DNA of 11,108 bases from a bacterium (GTDB lineage Bacteria; Actinomycetota; Thermoleophilia; Solirubrobacterales; 70-9): NCBI GenBank assembly GCA_002919115.1, contig PKER01000127.1, positions 1 to 11,108 of the forward strand, given 5' to 3'. The notes beneath the pieces are model-generated. The model did not search any database, was not told the DNA's origin, and saw nothing but the letters and a program-made list of their open reading frames with translations. This document shows positions 1 through 6,322 of this stretch, one piece after another; the stretch's first letter is position 1; each line of letters starts with the position of its first letter. A program made the position numbers and the translations under genes.

Positions 1-3
1 CCG

Positions 4-256
4 GTGTCCGGGACGTTGGAGTCCCGGCTCCGTTGAAGCGTCGTGCGGCCCTCTCACCCCGACGACCGCGAGGACCGTGTCCGGGACGTTGGAGTCCCGG
101 CTCCGTTGAAGCGGCGACGGCACGGCAAGAAGTCACCCAGTAGCGCTCGTGTCCGGGACGTTGGAGTCCCGGCTCCGTTGAAGCAACGACACCCACACCC
201 ACTCCGAAGTCCTCGCTGCCGTGTCCGGGACGTTGGAGTCCCGGCTCCGTTGAAGC
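4..256 (+). CRISPR. CRISPR array end: four 36-nt repeats, three spacers
   Basis: Four identical 36-nt repeats lie at 4-39, 77-112, 149-184 and 221-256, separated by spacers of 37, 36 and 36 nt (40-76, 113-148, 185-220). Each repeat holds a perfect 7-bp stem, CCGGGAC/GTCCCGG, around the loop GTTGGA, and ends in GTTGAAGC. That ending resembles the ATTGAAAC-type 3' end that becomes the 8-nt crRNA 5' handle in many type I and III systems, so the array probably reads left to right with its leader outside the window. The three bases before the first repeat are not repeat sequence and are probably the end of another spacer, so the array likely continues leftwards. No cas gene is visible, so the subtype cannot be assigned. 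The final repeat is not degenerate. The three spacers do not resemble each other. Confidence 0.96.
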
Positions 257-279
257 AGATCCTGTCGCGGCACTCTGTG

Positions 280-316
280 GGGGCCGACCGCCTGGGCCTC
301 CCCGTGCCTCGGCCCC
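280..316. terminator. Inverted repeat between CRISPR array and response regulator
   Basis: GGGGCCGA at 280-287 is perfectly complementary to TCGGCCCC at 309-316, with a 21-nt GC-rich loop. It lies between the last CRISPR repeat (ends 256) and the stop codon of the convergent response-regulator gene (339), so it could act in both directions. There is no T-run on either side, which is common for high-GC terminators but leaves the assignment open. Confidence 0.4.
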
Positions 317-338
317 GGTTGCGCCGAACGCTTTCGCC

Positions 339-1040
339 CTACGGCTCGATCAACCCCCGCCGGATCGCGTAGCGCACGAGCTCCACGCGGTCGCGCATGC
401 CGAGCTTGCGCATCGCGTTCGAGCGGTGGTTCTCCACCGTCTTCTCGGAGAGGTGGAGGATCTCCGCGATCTCCTTGTTGGTGTGCGCCTCGGCGACGAG
501 CTTCACGACCTCCTGCTCGCGCGGGGTCAGCTCGTCCGAGCGCGGCGAGCCCTGGCCGAGCACGTCCTTGATCAGGGCCTGCTGCGCGGCGGGGGTGAGG
601 AAGGGCTCGCCCTTCTCGATCGCGCGCACGGCGGCCATCAAATCCTCGTCGGCCTGCGCCTTGAGGACGTAGCCGGAGGCGCCGGCCTTGAGCGCCTCGA
701 ACAGGTAGCGCTCGTCGTCGTACATGGAGAGGATCAGGACGGCGACCTCGGGGGCGTGCTCGCGGATCTCGCGCGTCGCCTGCAGCCCGGTGAGCTTGGG
801 CATCTTCACGTCGAGGATCGCGAGGTCGGGCCGCTCGCGGATCGCCAGGTCGCGGGCCTCGGCGCCGTCGGACGCCTCGCCGACGACCTCGATGTCGGGC
901 TGCCGCTCGAGCAGCATCCGCACGCCCGAGCGGACGATCCCGTGGTCGTCGGCGATCACGACGCGCAACGGACGCTCACGCCCCTTCGCCTGCGTGTTGG
1001 GGGACTGCGTTGCCGGTGGTGTCTGGATCGCGCTGGTCAT
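339..1040 (-). CDS. NarL/LuxR-family response regulator
   Basis: DNA-binding response regulator of the NarL/FixJ class, partner of the kinase just upstream. Counting from the ATG at 1046, the receiver spans about residues 27-145, with acidic pair D33/D34, phospho-acceptor D79 (in LAILDVKMP), S107 and K129. A LuxR-type helix-turn-helix fills residues 172-235 (LTPREQEV, then KEIAEIL and SEKTVENH). Three starts are possible. The ATG at 1046 touches an AGGGA Shine-Dalgarno (1047-1051). The ATG at 1040 lies 6 nt from it and is preferred, giving 233 aa. A TTG at 968, 12 nt after AAGGGG, would give a standard-length protein lacking the 26-residue N-terminal extension. The gene overlaps the end of the kinase gene, implying one operon and translational coupling. 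Family assignment is secure; the target genes are inferred from the palindrome at 2071-2086. Confidence 0.95.
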   Translation of the reverse strand: MTSAIQTPPATQSPNTQAKGRERPLRVVIADDHGIVRSGVRMLLERQPDIEVVGEASDGAEARDLAIRERPDLAILDVKMPKLTGLQATREIREHAPEVAVLILSMYDDERYLFEALKAGASGYVLKAQADEDLMAAVRAIEKGEPFLTPAAQQALIKDVLGQGSPRSDELTPREQEVVKLVAEAHTNKEIAEILHLSEKTVENHRSNAMRKLGMRDRVELVRYAIRRGLIEP

Positions 1041-2019
1041 CACCATTCCCTATCGGCACGATCAGCAGAACCCTTGTGCCCACGCCCGGGCGCGACTCGA
1101 TGCGCAACTCGCCGCCCACGAGCAGGGCGCGCTCGCGCATACCGCCGATCCCGAGCCCCTTGTCGGCCTGGTCGAAGGTGAAGCCGCGGCCGTCGTCGCT
1201 CACGGTGAGCGCGATCGCCCCGTCCAGGCGCTTGAGCTCGACGCGCACGTGCTCGGCGTCGGCGTGGCGCTGGGCGTTGGTGAGCGCCTCCTGCGCGACG
1301 CGGTAGACGACGAGCTGGGCGTCGGCGGGCACGTCCTGGAACGACCCCTCGCCCTCGAAGGTGGCGTTCACCCCGGTGCGCCGGGCGAGCTCGTCCACGG
1401 TGCCCGCGACCGCGGCCTTGAGCCCCAGGTCGTCGAGCGCGGTGGGGCGGAGCTGGCGGGCGAGCGTGAGCAGCTCCTCCATCGCCGCGTTCGCGAGCCG
1501 CTTGGTCTCGGCGATCTCCGCGGCGAGCTCGGGCGGGGCGTGCTCGCGCACCGCCTCGAGCCGCAGGAGCAGCCCGGTGAGCGACTGGTTGACCTCGTCG
1601 TGCAGGTCGCGCGCGACGCGGGCGCGCTCCTCCTCCTGCGCGGCGAGCGCGGCGCTCGAGGCGCGCCGGCGCTCGGCCTCGAGGCGCTCGAGCATCCGCC
1701 GGAACGTCGTCTGCAGGCGCACCACCTCCTCCGGGCCGCCGACGTCCTCGTGGTCGCGGAGGTTCGCCCCGGGGCGGCTGAGGTCGGCGCGCTCCATCTG
1801 GTCGACCAGCCGCTCGAGCGGCCGGAAGCGGCGCTGGAGCAAGAACACGTTCACGAGCACGGTGAGCGAGACCGCGAGGCCGAGGACCATGCCCTGCGCG
1901 GGGTTCTCGGCGAGGTCGATCTCCGGGTTCGTCGCGAGGCTCGCCGCGATCACGGCGGCGACCACGAGCAGCAGGTTCACGACGAGCACCTGCGTAAGCA
2001 GCGTCCGGCGGTGCCTCAT
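976..2019 (-). CDS. Membrane sensor histidine kinase (HisKA_3, NarX/DesK/LiaS type)
   Basis: Sensor kinase of 347 aa. Two hydrophobic helices lie at about residues 7-28 and 44-62, joined by only about 15 residues, so there is almost no extracellular domain. A HAMP-like linker and coiled coil follow to about 128. The HisKA_3 dimerisation helix carries phospho-acceptor H140 in RDLHDEVNQ. The HATPase_c domain shows an N-box with E244 and N248, a G1 box DDGRGF at 275-280 and a G2 box GLGIGGMRERA from 288. The last ~24 residues (from about 324) lie beyond the ATPase fold and are encoded by DNA that also encodes the start of the response regulator. No Shine-Dalgarno precedes the ATG; instead GATAAT lies 6 nt upstream, suggesting a leaderless mRNA. 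The short sensor loop resembles intramembrane-sensing kinases of cell-envelope stress; the signal itself is unknown. Confidence 0.95.
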   Translation of the reverse strand: MRHRRTLLTQVLVVNLLLVVAAVIAASLATNPEIDLAENPAQGMVLGLAVSLTVLVNVFLLQRRFRPLERLVDQMERADLSRPGANLRDHEDVGGPEEVVRLQTTFRRMLERLEAERRRASSAALAAQEEERARVARDLHDEVNQSLTGLLLRLEAVREHAPPELAAEIAETKRLANAAMEELLTLARQLRPTALDDLGLKAAVAGTVDELARRTGVNATFEGEGSFQDVPADAQLVVYRVAQEALTNAQRHADAEHVRVELKRLDGAIALTVSDDGRGFTFDQADKGLGIGGMRERALLVGGELRIESRPGVGTRVLLIVPIGNGDDQRDPDTTGNAVPQHAGEGA

Positions 2020-2025
2020 GTGTTG

Positions 2026-2031
2026 ATTATC
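2026..2031 (-). promoter_or_regulatory. Predicted -10 box of the kinase-regulator operon
   Basis: On the minus strand GATAAT (5 of 6 to TATAAT) ends 6 nt before the kinase ATG, so transcription would start at or within a few bases of the start codon. No TTGACA-like -35 is present at the expected distance; the palindromic element at 2056-2086 begins there instead. That arrangement fits an activator-dependent promoter. Confidence 0.5.
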
Positions 2032-2055
2032 GGCAGCGGCCGGGCTTTCGGGAGT

Positions 2056-2086
2056 GCCCCTCAGGCCGATTAGGGGCTGGCCCCTA
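2056..2086. promoter_or_regulatory. Putative operator: 16-bp palindrome plus a third half-site
   Basis: TAGGGGC at 2071-2077 and GCCCCTA at 2080-2086 form a perfect 7+7 palindrome around a 2-bp centre. A further half-site, GCCCCT, lies at 2056-2061, exactly 24 bp from the matching right arm (2080-2085). The element lies 37-67 bp upstream of the kinase ATG and upstream of divergent htpX. Short GC-rich dyads of this form are typical of NarL/DosR-type regulators, so the regulator encoded at 339-1040 is the obvious candidate ligand. The binding assignment is inference. Confidence 0.5.
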
Positions 2087-2113
2087 TAGGCCTGGGGGGA
2101 GGGTCTGGGAAGA

Positions 2114-2144
2114 TGGACACGGGCCGCAAGCAGGTGGCTACGGT
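2114..2144 (+). promoter_or_regulatory. Candidate htpX promoter
   Basis: TGGACA at 2114-2119 (5 of 6 to TTGACA) and TACGGT at 2139-2144 (TANNNT) are separated by 19 bp, slightly long. Transcription would begin near 2151, giving a leader of roughly 50 nt that carries an AAGGAG (2184-2189) ahead of the htpX ATG. The palindrome at 2071-2086 would then lie about 65-80 bp upstream of the start site. Confidence 0.35.
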
Positions 2145-2203
2145 TAGTTGTGACGTTCCGAACTCGTCAGATTCGGGACCCAGAAGGAGACGAAAAAGAA
2201 GGC

Positions 2204-3064
2204 ATGACCACCACCCGTCAAAGCAACTTCGCCGCGGGGCTGCGCACGACGCTGCTGCTCGCGACGCTGACCGGCCTGTTCGTGGTCATCGGCGCGCTGA
2301 TCGGCGGCTCGAGCACGGCGCTGATGTTCCTGATCATGGCGGCCATCTTCAACATGGGCGCCTACTGGTTCAGCGACAAGCTCGCCCTGCGGATGAGCGG
2401 CGCCCGGCCCGTGTCCGAGGCGGAGGCGCCGCGGCTCTACCAGATGGTCCGCGAGCTCACCACGCGCGCGGACCTGCCGATGCCGCGGCTCTACGTGATC
2501 CCGCAGGAGCAGCCGAACGCGTTCGCGACCGGCCGCAACCCGAAGAACTCGGCGGTCGCGGTGACGGCGGGCATCATGACCCGCCTGAGCGAGGACGAGC
2601 TGCGCGGCGTGATCGCCCACGAGCTCGCGCACATCCGCAACCGCGACATCCTGATCCAGTCGGTCGCGGCGACGATCGGCGGCGCGATCACGTACCTGGC
2701 CTACATGCTGATGTGGGTGGGCGGCGACGACAACAACTCGCCGCTCGGCGTGATCGGCGCGCTCGCCATGGTGCTGCTGGCGCCGCTGGCGGCGTCGCTG
2801 ATCCAGCTCTCGATCTCGCGGCAGCGCGAGTTCTCCGCGGACGCGACGGGCGCGCAGATCTGCGGGAACCCCGAGTCGCTCGCGAGCGCGCTGCTGCGCC
2901 TCGAGGAGAGCGCGAAGGCGATCCCGATGCAGGTCAACCAGGCCGCCGAGCCGCTCTACATCGTGAAGCCCTTCCGGGGCAGCGGCATCGCGGCGCTGTT
3001 CTCGACGCACCCGCCGATCGAGGAGCGCGTCCGTCGGCTGCGGCAGATGCGCCCCTCGCTGTAG
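2204..3064 (+). CDS. htpX: HtpX membrane zinc metalloprotease (M48B)
   Basis: Integral-membrane zinc protease that degrades damaged or misfolded membrane proteins, with the active site on the cytoplasmic face. From the ATG at 2204 it is 286 aa, normal for HtpX. Two N-terminal helices lie at about residues 14-34 and 37-56. The HEXXH motif is HELAH at 139-143, and the third zinc ligand is E209 in QREFSADA. Two more helices surround about 152-172 and 181-203. The C-terminus carries the family's STHPPIEERV motif. An in-frame GTG at 2150 would add 18 polar residues absent from typical HtpX and has no Shine-Dalgarno; AAGGAG at 2184-2189 favours 2204, although its 14-nt spacing is long. The gene diverges from the two-component system and shares its control region, so regulation by that system is plausible. 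It is followed by a strong hairpin. Confidence 0.95.
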   Translation: MTTTRQSNFAAGLRTTLLLATLTGLFVVIGALIGGSSTALMFLIMAAIFNMGAYWFSDKLALRMSGARPVSEAEAPRLYQMVRELTTRADLPMPRLYVIPQEQPNAFATGRNPKNSAVAVTAGIMTRLSEDELRGVIAHELAHIRNRDILIQSVAATIGGAITYLAYMLMWVGGDDNNSPLGVIGALAMVLLAPLAASLIQLSISRQREFSADATGAQICGNPESLASALLRLEESAKAIPMQVNQAAEPLYIVKPFRGSGIAALFSTHPPIEERVRRLRQMRPSL

Positions 3065-3094
3065 GGCGCAGCCCCGAAGGCCTCAAGCGATTTG

Positions 3095-3126
3095 ACACCG
3101 GCCGGCGCTTCGGCGCCGGCCGGTGT
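3095..3126 (+). terminator. Strong hairpin terminator after htpX
   Basis: A perfect 14-bp stem (3095-3108 with 3113-3126) is closed by TTCG in C-TTCG-G context, the exceptionally stable UUCG tetraloop. It begins 30 nt after the htpX stop. There is no U-tract, as is often seen in high-GC genomes. It ends 20 bp before the shared motif of the next gene, so it separates htpX from the sulfur genes. Confidence 0.8.
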
Positions 3127-3145
3127 TCGTGAGGGCCGGGCTCGG

Positions 3146-3160
3146 CTACACTTTCTGAAG
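3146..3160 (+). promoter_or_regulatory. Shared motif and candidate -10 of the rhodanese-ThiF/cysO genes
   Basis: The 15-bp sequence CTACACTTTCTGAAG contains a TANNNT -10 candidate, TACACT (3147-3152), and a partial dyad ACTT...AAGT (3150-3161). It matches the element upstream of cysM (9046-9060) at 14 of 15 positions. Transcription from here would start near 3160 and give a leader of about 37 nt. No clear -35 box is visible. Confidence 0.45.
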
Positions 3161-3196
3161 TACTGGAATCCCGATAGAGATTTGGATGTTTGACTG

Positions 3197-4387
3197 ATGG
3201 CGACGGCAGCGGACCCAATCGAGCAGGTCAAGGAACGGATCGAGATGCTCTCGCTCGAGGCCGCCCGCGAGGAGATCGCAAGCGGCGCTGAGCTGATCGA
3301 CGTGCGCGAGCAGCACGAGTGGGACGACGCGCATCTCGAGGGCGCCAAGCACGTTCCCCAGGCCGAGCTCGCGGGCAAGATCGAGGAGCTCGTTCCCGAG
3401 CGCGACAAGCGCATCGTCCTCTACTGCCGCACCGACAACCGCAGCGCCCGCCAGGCCGACATCCTGGAGCAGATGGGCTACCGGAACGTCGCCGTCATCA
3501 AGGGCGGCATCACGGCCTGGACCGAGGCCGGCCTGCCCGTCGTCGCGACCCTCACCCCCGAGCAGCGCACGCGCTACTCCCGCCACACGCTGCTCCCGGA
3601 GATCGGGGTGGAGGGCCAGCTCAAGCTGCTCAACTCGAAGGTCCTGCTGCTCGGCGCGGGCGGCCTCGGCTCGCCGACCGCCCTCTACCTGGCGGCCGCC
3701 GGGGTCGGCACGATCGGCATCGTCGACGACGACGTGGTCGACGCCTCCAACCTGCAGCGCCAGGTGATCCACACCACCGACCGGGTGGGCGTGCCGAAGA
3801 CCGCCTCGGCGAAGCAGACGATCGAGGCGCTCAACCCCGACGTCAAGGTCGTCGAGTACAACCTGCGCCTCGACGCCTCGAACATCCTCGACATCCTCGC
3901 CGGCTACGACGTGATCGTCGACGGTGCGGACAACTTCCCGACTCGCTACCTGCTCAACGACGCGTCGGTCCGGCTGCGCAAGCCGGTGGTCTCGGCGTCG
4001 ATCCTCGGCTTCGAGGGCCAGATCTCGACCTTCATCCCGTACGACGGCCCGTGCTACCGCTGCCTCTACCCGACGCCGCCGCCCCCGGAGCTCGCCCCGA
4101 GCTGCGGCGCGAACGGCGTGCTCGGCGTGATGGCCGGTGTGATGGGCCTGCTCCAGGCGAACGAGGTCGTCAAGCTCGTCACCGGCGTCGGCGAGACGCT
4201 CAGCGGCAGGCTGCTGCTGTACGAGTCGCTCAGCACGCGCTTCACCGAGCTCAAGGTGCGCCGTGACCCGGAGTGCCCGATCTGCGGCGAGAACGCGCCG
4301 GAGATCGCGCCCGAGGACATGGGCAAGTTCCCGGACTACGAGCTCTTCTGCGGCGCGCCCGCGCGTGAGCCCTCGCCGGCGGCGTAG
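3197..4387 (+). CDS. moeZ: Rhodanese-ThiF fusion (MoeZ-like sulfurtransferase/adenylyltransferase)
   Basis: E1-like enzyme of 396 aa that activates the C-terminal Gly of a ubiquitin-like sulfur carrier with ATP and supplies sulfur as a thiocarboxylate. The rhodanese domain (about 15-118) has active-site C77 in CRTDNRS, followed by GGITAW at 103-108. The ThiF/MoeB domain (about 120-365) begins RYSRHTLLPEIG, has the nucleotide loop GAGGLGS at 153-159, D245 in DGADNFPTR, and zinc ligands C286/C289 and C360/C363. In M. tuberculosis MoeZ the rhodanese follows the ThiF domain; here it precedes it. An in-frame TGA at 3191-3193 excludes starts further upstream. Only a weak GGA (3183-3186) precedes the ATG, which overlaps the TGA of a 3-codon frame starting at 3186. 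cysO begins 38 bp downstream, making CysO the likely substrate; MoaD or ThiS elsewhere could also be served. Confidence 0.92.
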   Translation: MATAADPIEQVKERIEMLSLEAAREEIASGAELIDVREQHEWDDAHLEGAKHVPQAELAGKIEELVPERDKRIVLYCRTDNRSARQADILEQMGYRNVAVIKGGITAWTEAGLPVVATLTPEQRTRYSRHTLLPEIGVEGQLKLLNSKVLLLGAGGLGSPTALYLAAAGVGTIGIVDDDVVDASNLQRQVIHTTDRVGVPKTASAKQTIEALNPDVKVVEYNLRLDASNILDILAGYDVIVDGADNFPTRYLLNDASVRLRKPVVSASILGFEGQISTFIPYDGPCYRCLYPTPPPPELAPSCGANGVLGVMAGVMGLLQANEVVKLVTGVGETLSGRLLLYESLSTRFTELKVRRDPECPICGENAPEIAPEDMGKFPDYELFCGAPAREPSPAA

Positions 4388-4412
4388 CGCTCGCGGGCGA
4401 CCGGCGACCCGA

Positions 4413-4418
4413 TAGGTT
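4413..4418 (+). promoter_or_regulatory. Candidate -10 for leaderless cysO transcription
   Basis: TAGGTT fits TANNNT and ends 7 nt before the cysO ATG, the spacing expected for a transcript starting at the start codon. The same bases include ATAGG (4412-4416), which could instead be a weak Shine-Dalgarno with 9-nt spacing, so this is ambiguous. Confidence 0.3.
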
Positions 4419-4425
4419 TCTGGCG

Positions 4426-4698
4426 ATGGCAACCGTGAAGATCCCACCGGTCCTCCGTGCGCAGACGGGCGGGCAGGCCGAGGTGAGCGCCTCCGGCTCG
4501 ACCGTCGGCGAGGTTCTCGCCGCGCTCGTCGCCGAGCACCCCGACACCGAGCGCCAGCTCTTCGCGGCGGAGGGCGAGCTGAACCGCTACGTCAACGTCT
4601 ACGTGAACGACGAGGACGTCCGCGTCCTCGACGGGCTCGACACCGCCGTCTCCGACGGCGACACCGTCGTGATCCTGCCGGCGATGGCCGGCGGGTGA
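4426..4698 (+). CDS. cysO: CysO ubiquitin-like sulfur carrier
   Basis: Small (90 aa) MoaD/ThiS-fold protein that carries sulfur as a C-terminal thiocarboxylate for cysteine synthesis. The visible match is to M. tuberculosis CysO: an N-terminal strand with IPPVLRAQTGGQ, then SASGSTVGEV, the highly conserved core YVNVYVNDEDVR at about residues 55-66, and a tail VVILPAMAGG ending in the obligatory Gly-Gly. No residues follow the Gly-Gly, so no processing is needed before adenylation. The gene lies 38 bp after the rhodanese-ThiF gene and is probably co-transcribed with it. Its user, cysM, is about 4.4 kb away on the same strand. ThiS or MoaD would be alternative labels, but the strings shared with CysO are too specific to favour them. 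Confidence 0.93.
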   Translation: MATVKIPPVLRAQTGGQAEVSASGSTVGEVLAALVAEHPDTERQLFAAEGELNRYVNVYVNDEDVRVLDGLDTAVSDGDTVVILPAMAGG

Positions 4699-4705
4699 GC
4701 CGGCC
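4686..4705. terminator. Hairpin overlapping the cysO stop, between convergent genes
   Basis: GGCCGGC at 4686-4692 pairs perfectly with GCCGGCC at 4699-4705 around the loop GGGTGA, which contains the cysO stop codon. It lies 30 bp from the end of the convergent sulfatase gene and could stop transcription from both sides. There is no U-run. Confidence 0.4.
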
Positions 4706-4735
4706 GCCCGAGCCCCACACCCAGGCCAGGCGTAG

Positions 4736-6322
4736 CTAGCCGCAGAACGGCCGGCGCCGGTAGCGTCGCTCCCGGCCGCGGATGCCGGTGCAGCGGGAGA
4801 GGCGCTCGAGGAGATCGTCGGCGCGCTGCACCAGCGGCTCGTCCGCGCTGCCGTCGGCCAGCCCGTTGTTGAGCATCGCCGGGTCGGTGCGCAGGTCGTA
4901 GAACTCGCGCTCGGCGACGCGGCAGCGCTTGGCCTTGGCGTTGGGCGCGCGGCGCAGCCACTCCGTGTACTGGAAGCGCTTCGTGCGTACGGCCTTGAAG
5001 TTCGCGCAGCCGCCGCCCACCTGGAAGATGAGGCGGCGGTTGCGCAACCCGTCGCCGCCGCGCAGCGGGTCGACCAGCGAGACGCCGTCCATCCGCCGGC
5101 AGCGTTTCGAGGTCGCGCAGGGGCGCGCCTTGGCGAGCTCGAGCAAGGTCGGCGCGACGTCGATCGTCCCGACCAGCCCGTCGAGCTCTTCCACCGGGGC
5201 CTGGCCGAGGATCGCGGCCGGGACCCAGATCGCGAACGGGACGCGCAGCGTGGGCTCGTAGGGGAGCGCCTTGCCGGCGCCGATCCGGTGCTCGCCCGCG
5301 AAGGTGCCGTTGTCGGAAAAGAGGACGACGACGGTCCGCTCGCTCTGCCCGGCGTCCTCGAGCGCCTGGAAGATCGCGTCGATTCCGCGGTCGACCTCCT
5401 GGAGCGCGGCCCAGCGGCAGCGCACCATGCGGTCCACGCTCGCCTCCAGGTCGGGGGTCAGGGGCTCCAGCTCGCGGATGGCCTTGGGCTTGTCGCTCAC
5501 GTCCTCCTCGTTGAAGGCGGGGCCGTGGGGAACGGGCCGGTCGCGCAGGGGCGGCCCGCCGGCGGGGGCCTCGTCGAGCGCGCCGGGCAGGAGCGCCGGC
5601 CCGCGGCAGTAGGGGTCGCGGTGCTCGGGGTAGGGGGTGGAGTGCGGCGCCAGGTGCGAGATCCACGCGAACAGCGGCTGCTCGCCGTCTGCGGCGTCGT
5701 GGATCAGCTCGACCGCGCGCTCGTTGATCTGGGTGGTCAGGTAGTCCCCGGGCGCGTCGCCGAACTCGACCACCTCGCCGTTTTCGGAGGCCTCGTACTC
5801 GTAGTAGCGGTCGAAGCGCCCGACTGGCGCCCACCAGTAGTCGAAGCCGGGCGCCGGGGTGGCGCCGCCGGTGCGGCGGTCGTACCCGTTCATGAACTTG
5901 CCGATGAACGCGGTGCGGTAGCCCATCCGGCGCAGCCACACCGGGAGCGTGCTGTCCTTGTCGCGCAGCAGGCCGTAGGCGTTGCGCACGACCCCGTGGT
6001 TGTGCGGGTAGGAGCCCGTGAGCAGGGAGGCGCGGGCCGGGCAGCAGAGCGGCGGCACCGCGAACGCGTTGGTCGCGAGCGTGCCGTCCCCTTGGGCCAG
6101 GCGCGCGAAGGTGCGCGGCATCACGTCCGGCGACCACTGGTTGAGCGACTGGTCGTCGGTCGTGATCACGATCAGGTTCGGCCGCTCCCACGCCGCGCGC
6201 GCCGCCGGCTCACCGCCGCCTCCCGCTCCGGGGACAGCGAGCGCGAGCGCGATGCCGAGCGCGAGCGCGGCAGCCAGGGCGGCGCCCAAGCGCTGCGCGG
6301 CTGTTCTCCTCAGCAGTCCCAA
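4736..6322 (-). CDS. Secreted type I sulfatase
   Basis: Exported sulfatase of 528 aa that would hydrolyse sulfate esters. A signal peptide is visible: basic MGLLRRTAAQR, then an Ala/Leu-rich core to about residue 32. Metal ligands D56/D57 lie in VITTDDQS. The formylglycine motif C-x-P-x-R is C93-C-P-A-R97, followed by ASLLTG. FIGKFMNGY (K142), HLAPH (H223), D337/N338 in LFSDNG and K351 fit the rest of the active site. The pattern resembles arylsulfatase and N-acetylglucosamine-6-sulfatase relatives, but the substrate cannot be read from sequence. The start is TTG (6320-6322), with AAGG a few bases upstream, and gives a complete signal peptide. The gene follows the importer operon on the same strand after a 79-bp gap with no strong terminator, so it may be co-transcribed. 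Activity would need a formylglycine-generating enzyme encoded elsewhere. Confidence 0.92.
   Translation of the reverse strand: MGLLRRTAAQRLGAALAAALALGIALALAVPGAGGGGEPAARAAWERPNLIVITTDDQSLNQWSPDVMPRTFARLAQGDGTLATNAFAVPPLCCPARASLLTGSYPHNHGVVRNAYGLLRDKDSTLPVWLRRMGYRTAFIGKFMNGYDRRTGGATPAPGFDYWWAPVGRFDRYYEYEASENGEVVEFGDAPGDYLTTQINERAVELIHDAADGEQPLFAWISHLAPHSTPYPEHRDPYCRGPALLPGALDEAPAGGPPLRDRPVPHGPAFNEEDVSDKPKAIRELEPLTPDLEASVDRMVRCRWAALQEVDRGIDAIFQALEDAGQSERTVVVLFSDNGTFAGEHRIGAGKALPYEPTLRVPFAIWVPAAILGQAPVEELDGLVGTIDVAPTLLELAKARPCATSKRCRRMDGVSLVDPLRGGDGLRNRRLIFQVGGGCANFKAVRTKRFQYTEWLRRAPNAKAKRCRVAEREFYDLRTDPAMLNNGLADGSADEPLVQRADDLLERLSRCTGIRGRERRYRRRPFCG

Noticed and set aside
257..338. CRISPR leader on the right side of the array
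   Set aside because: The stretch is GC-rich with no AT-rich promoter-like part, and the repeat orientation points the other way.
43..372. A 109-codon plus-strand frame with a repeated VRDVGVPAPLK peptide
   Set aside because: The repeated peptide is just CRISPR repeats translated; the 36-nt repeat plus 36-nt spacer keeps the frame open. No Shine-Dalgarno and no protein-like composition.
724..2073. Long plus-strand frame of about 449 codons
   Set aside because: It is antisense to the kinase and regulator genes, whose domain motifs are unmistakable. GC-rich codon bias opens antisense frames.
2150..2203. GTG start at 2150 for HtpX
   Set aside because: It adds 18 charged residues before the first helix, has no Shine-Dalgarno and lies at the predicted transcription start; AAGGAG precedes the ATG at 2204.
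3146..4447. Long minus-strand frame opposite the rhodanese-ThiF gene
   Set aside because: Low-complexity Arg/Leu/Val/Asp-rich shadow of the real gene.
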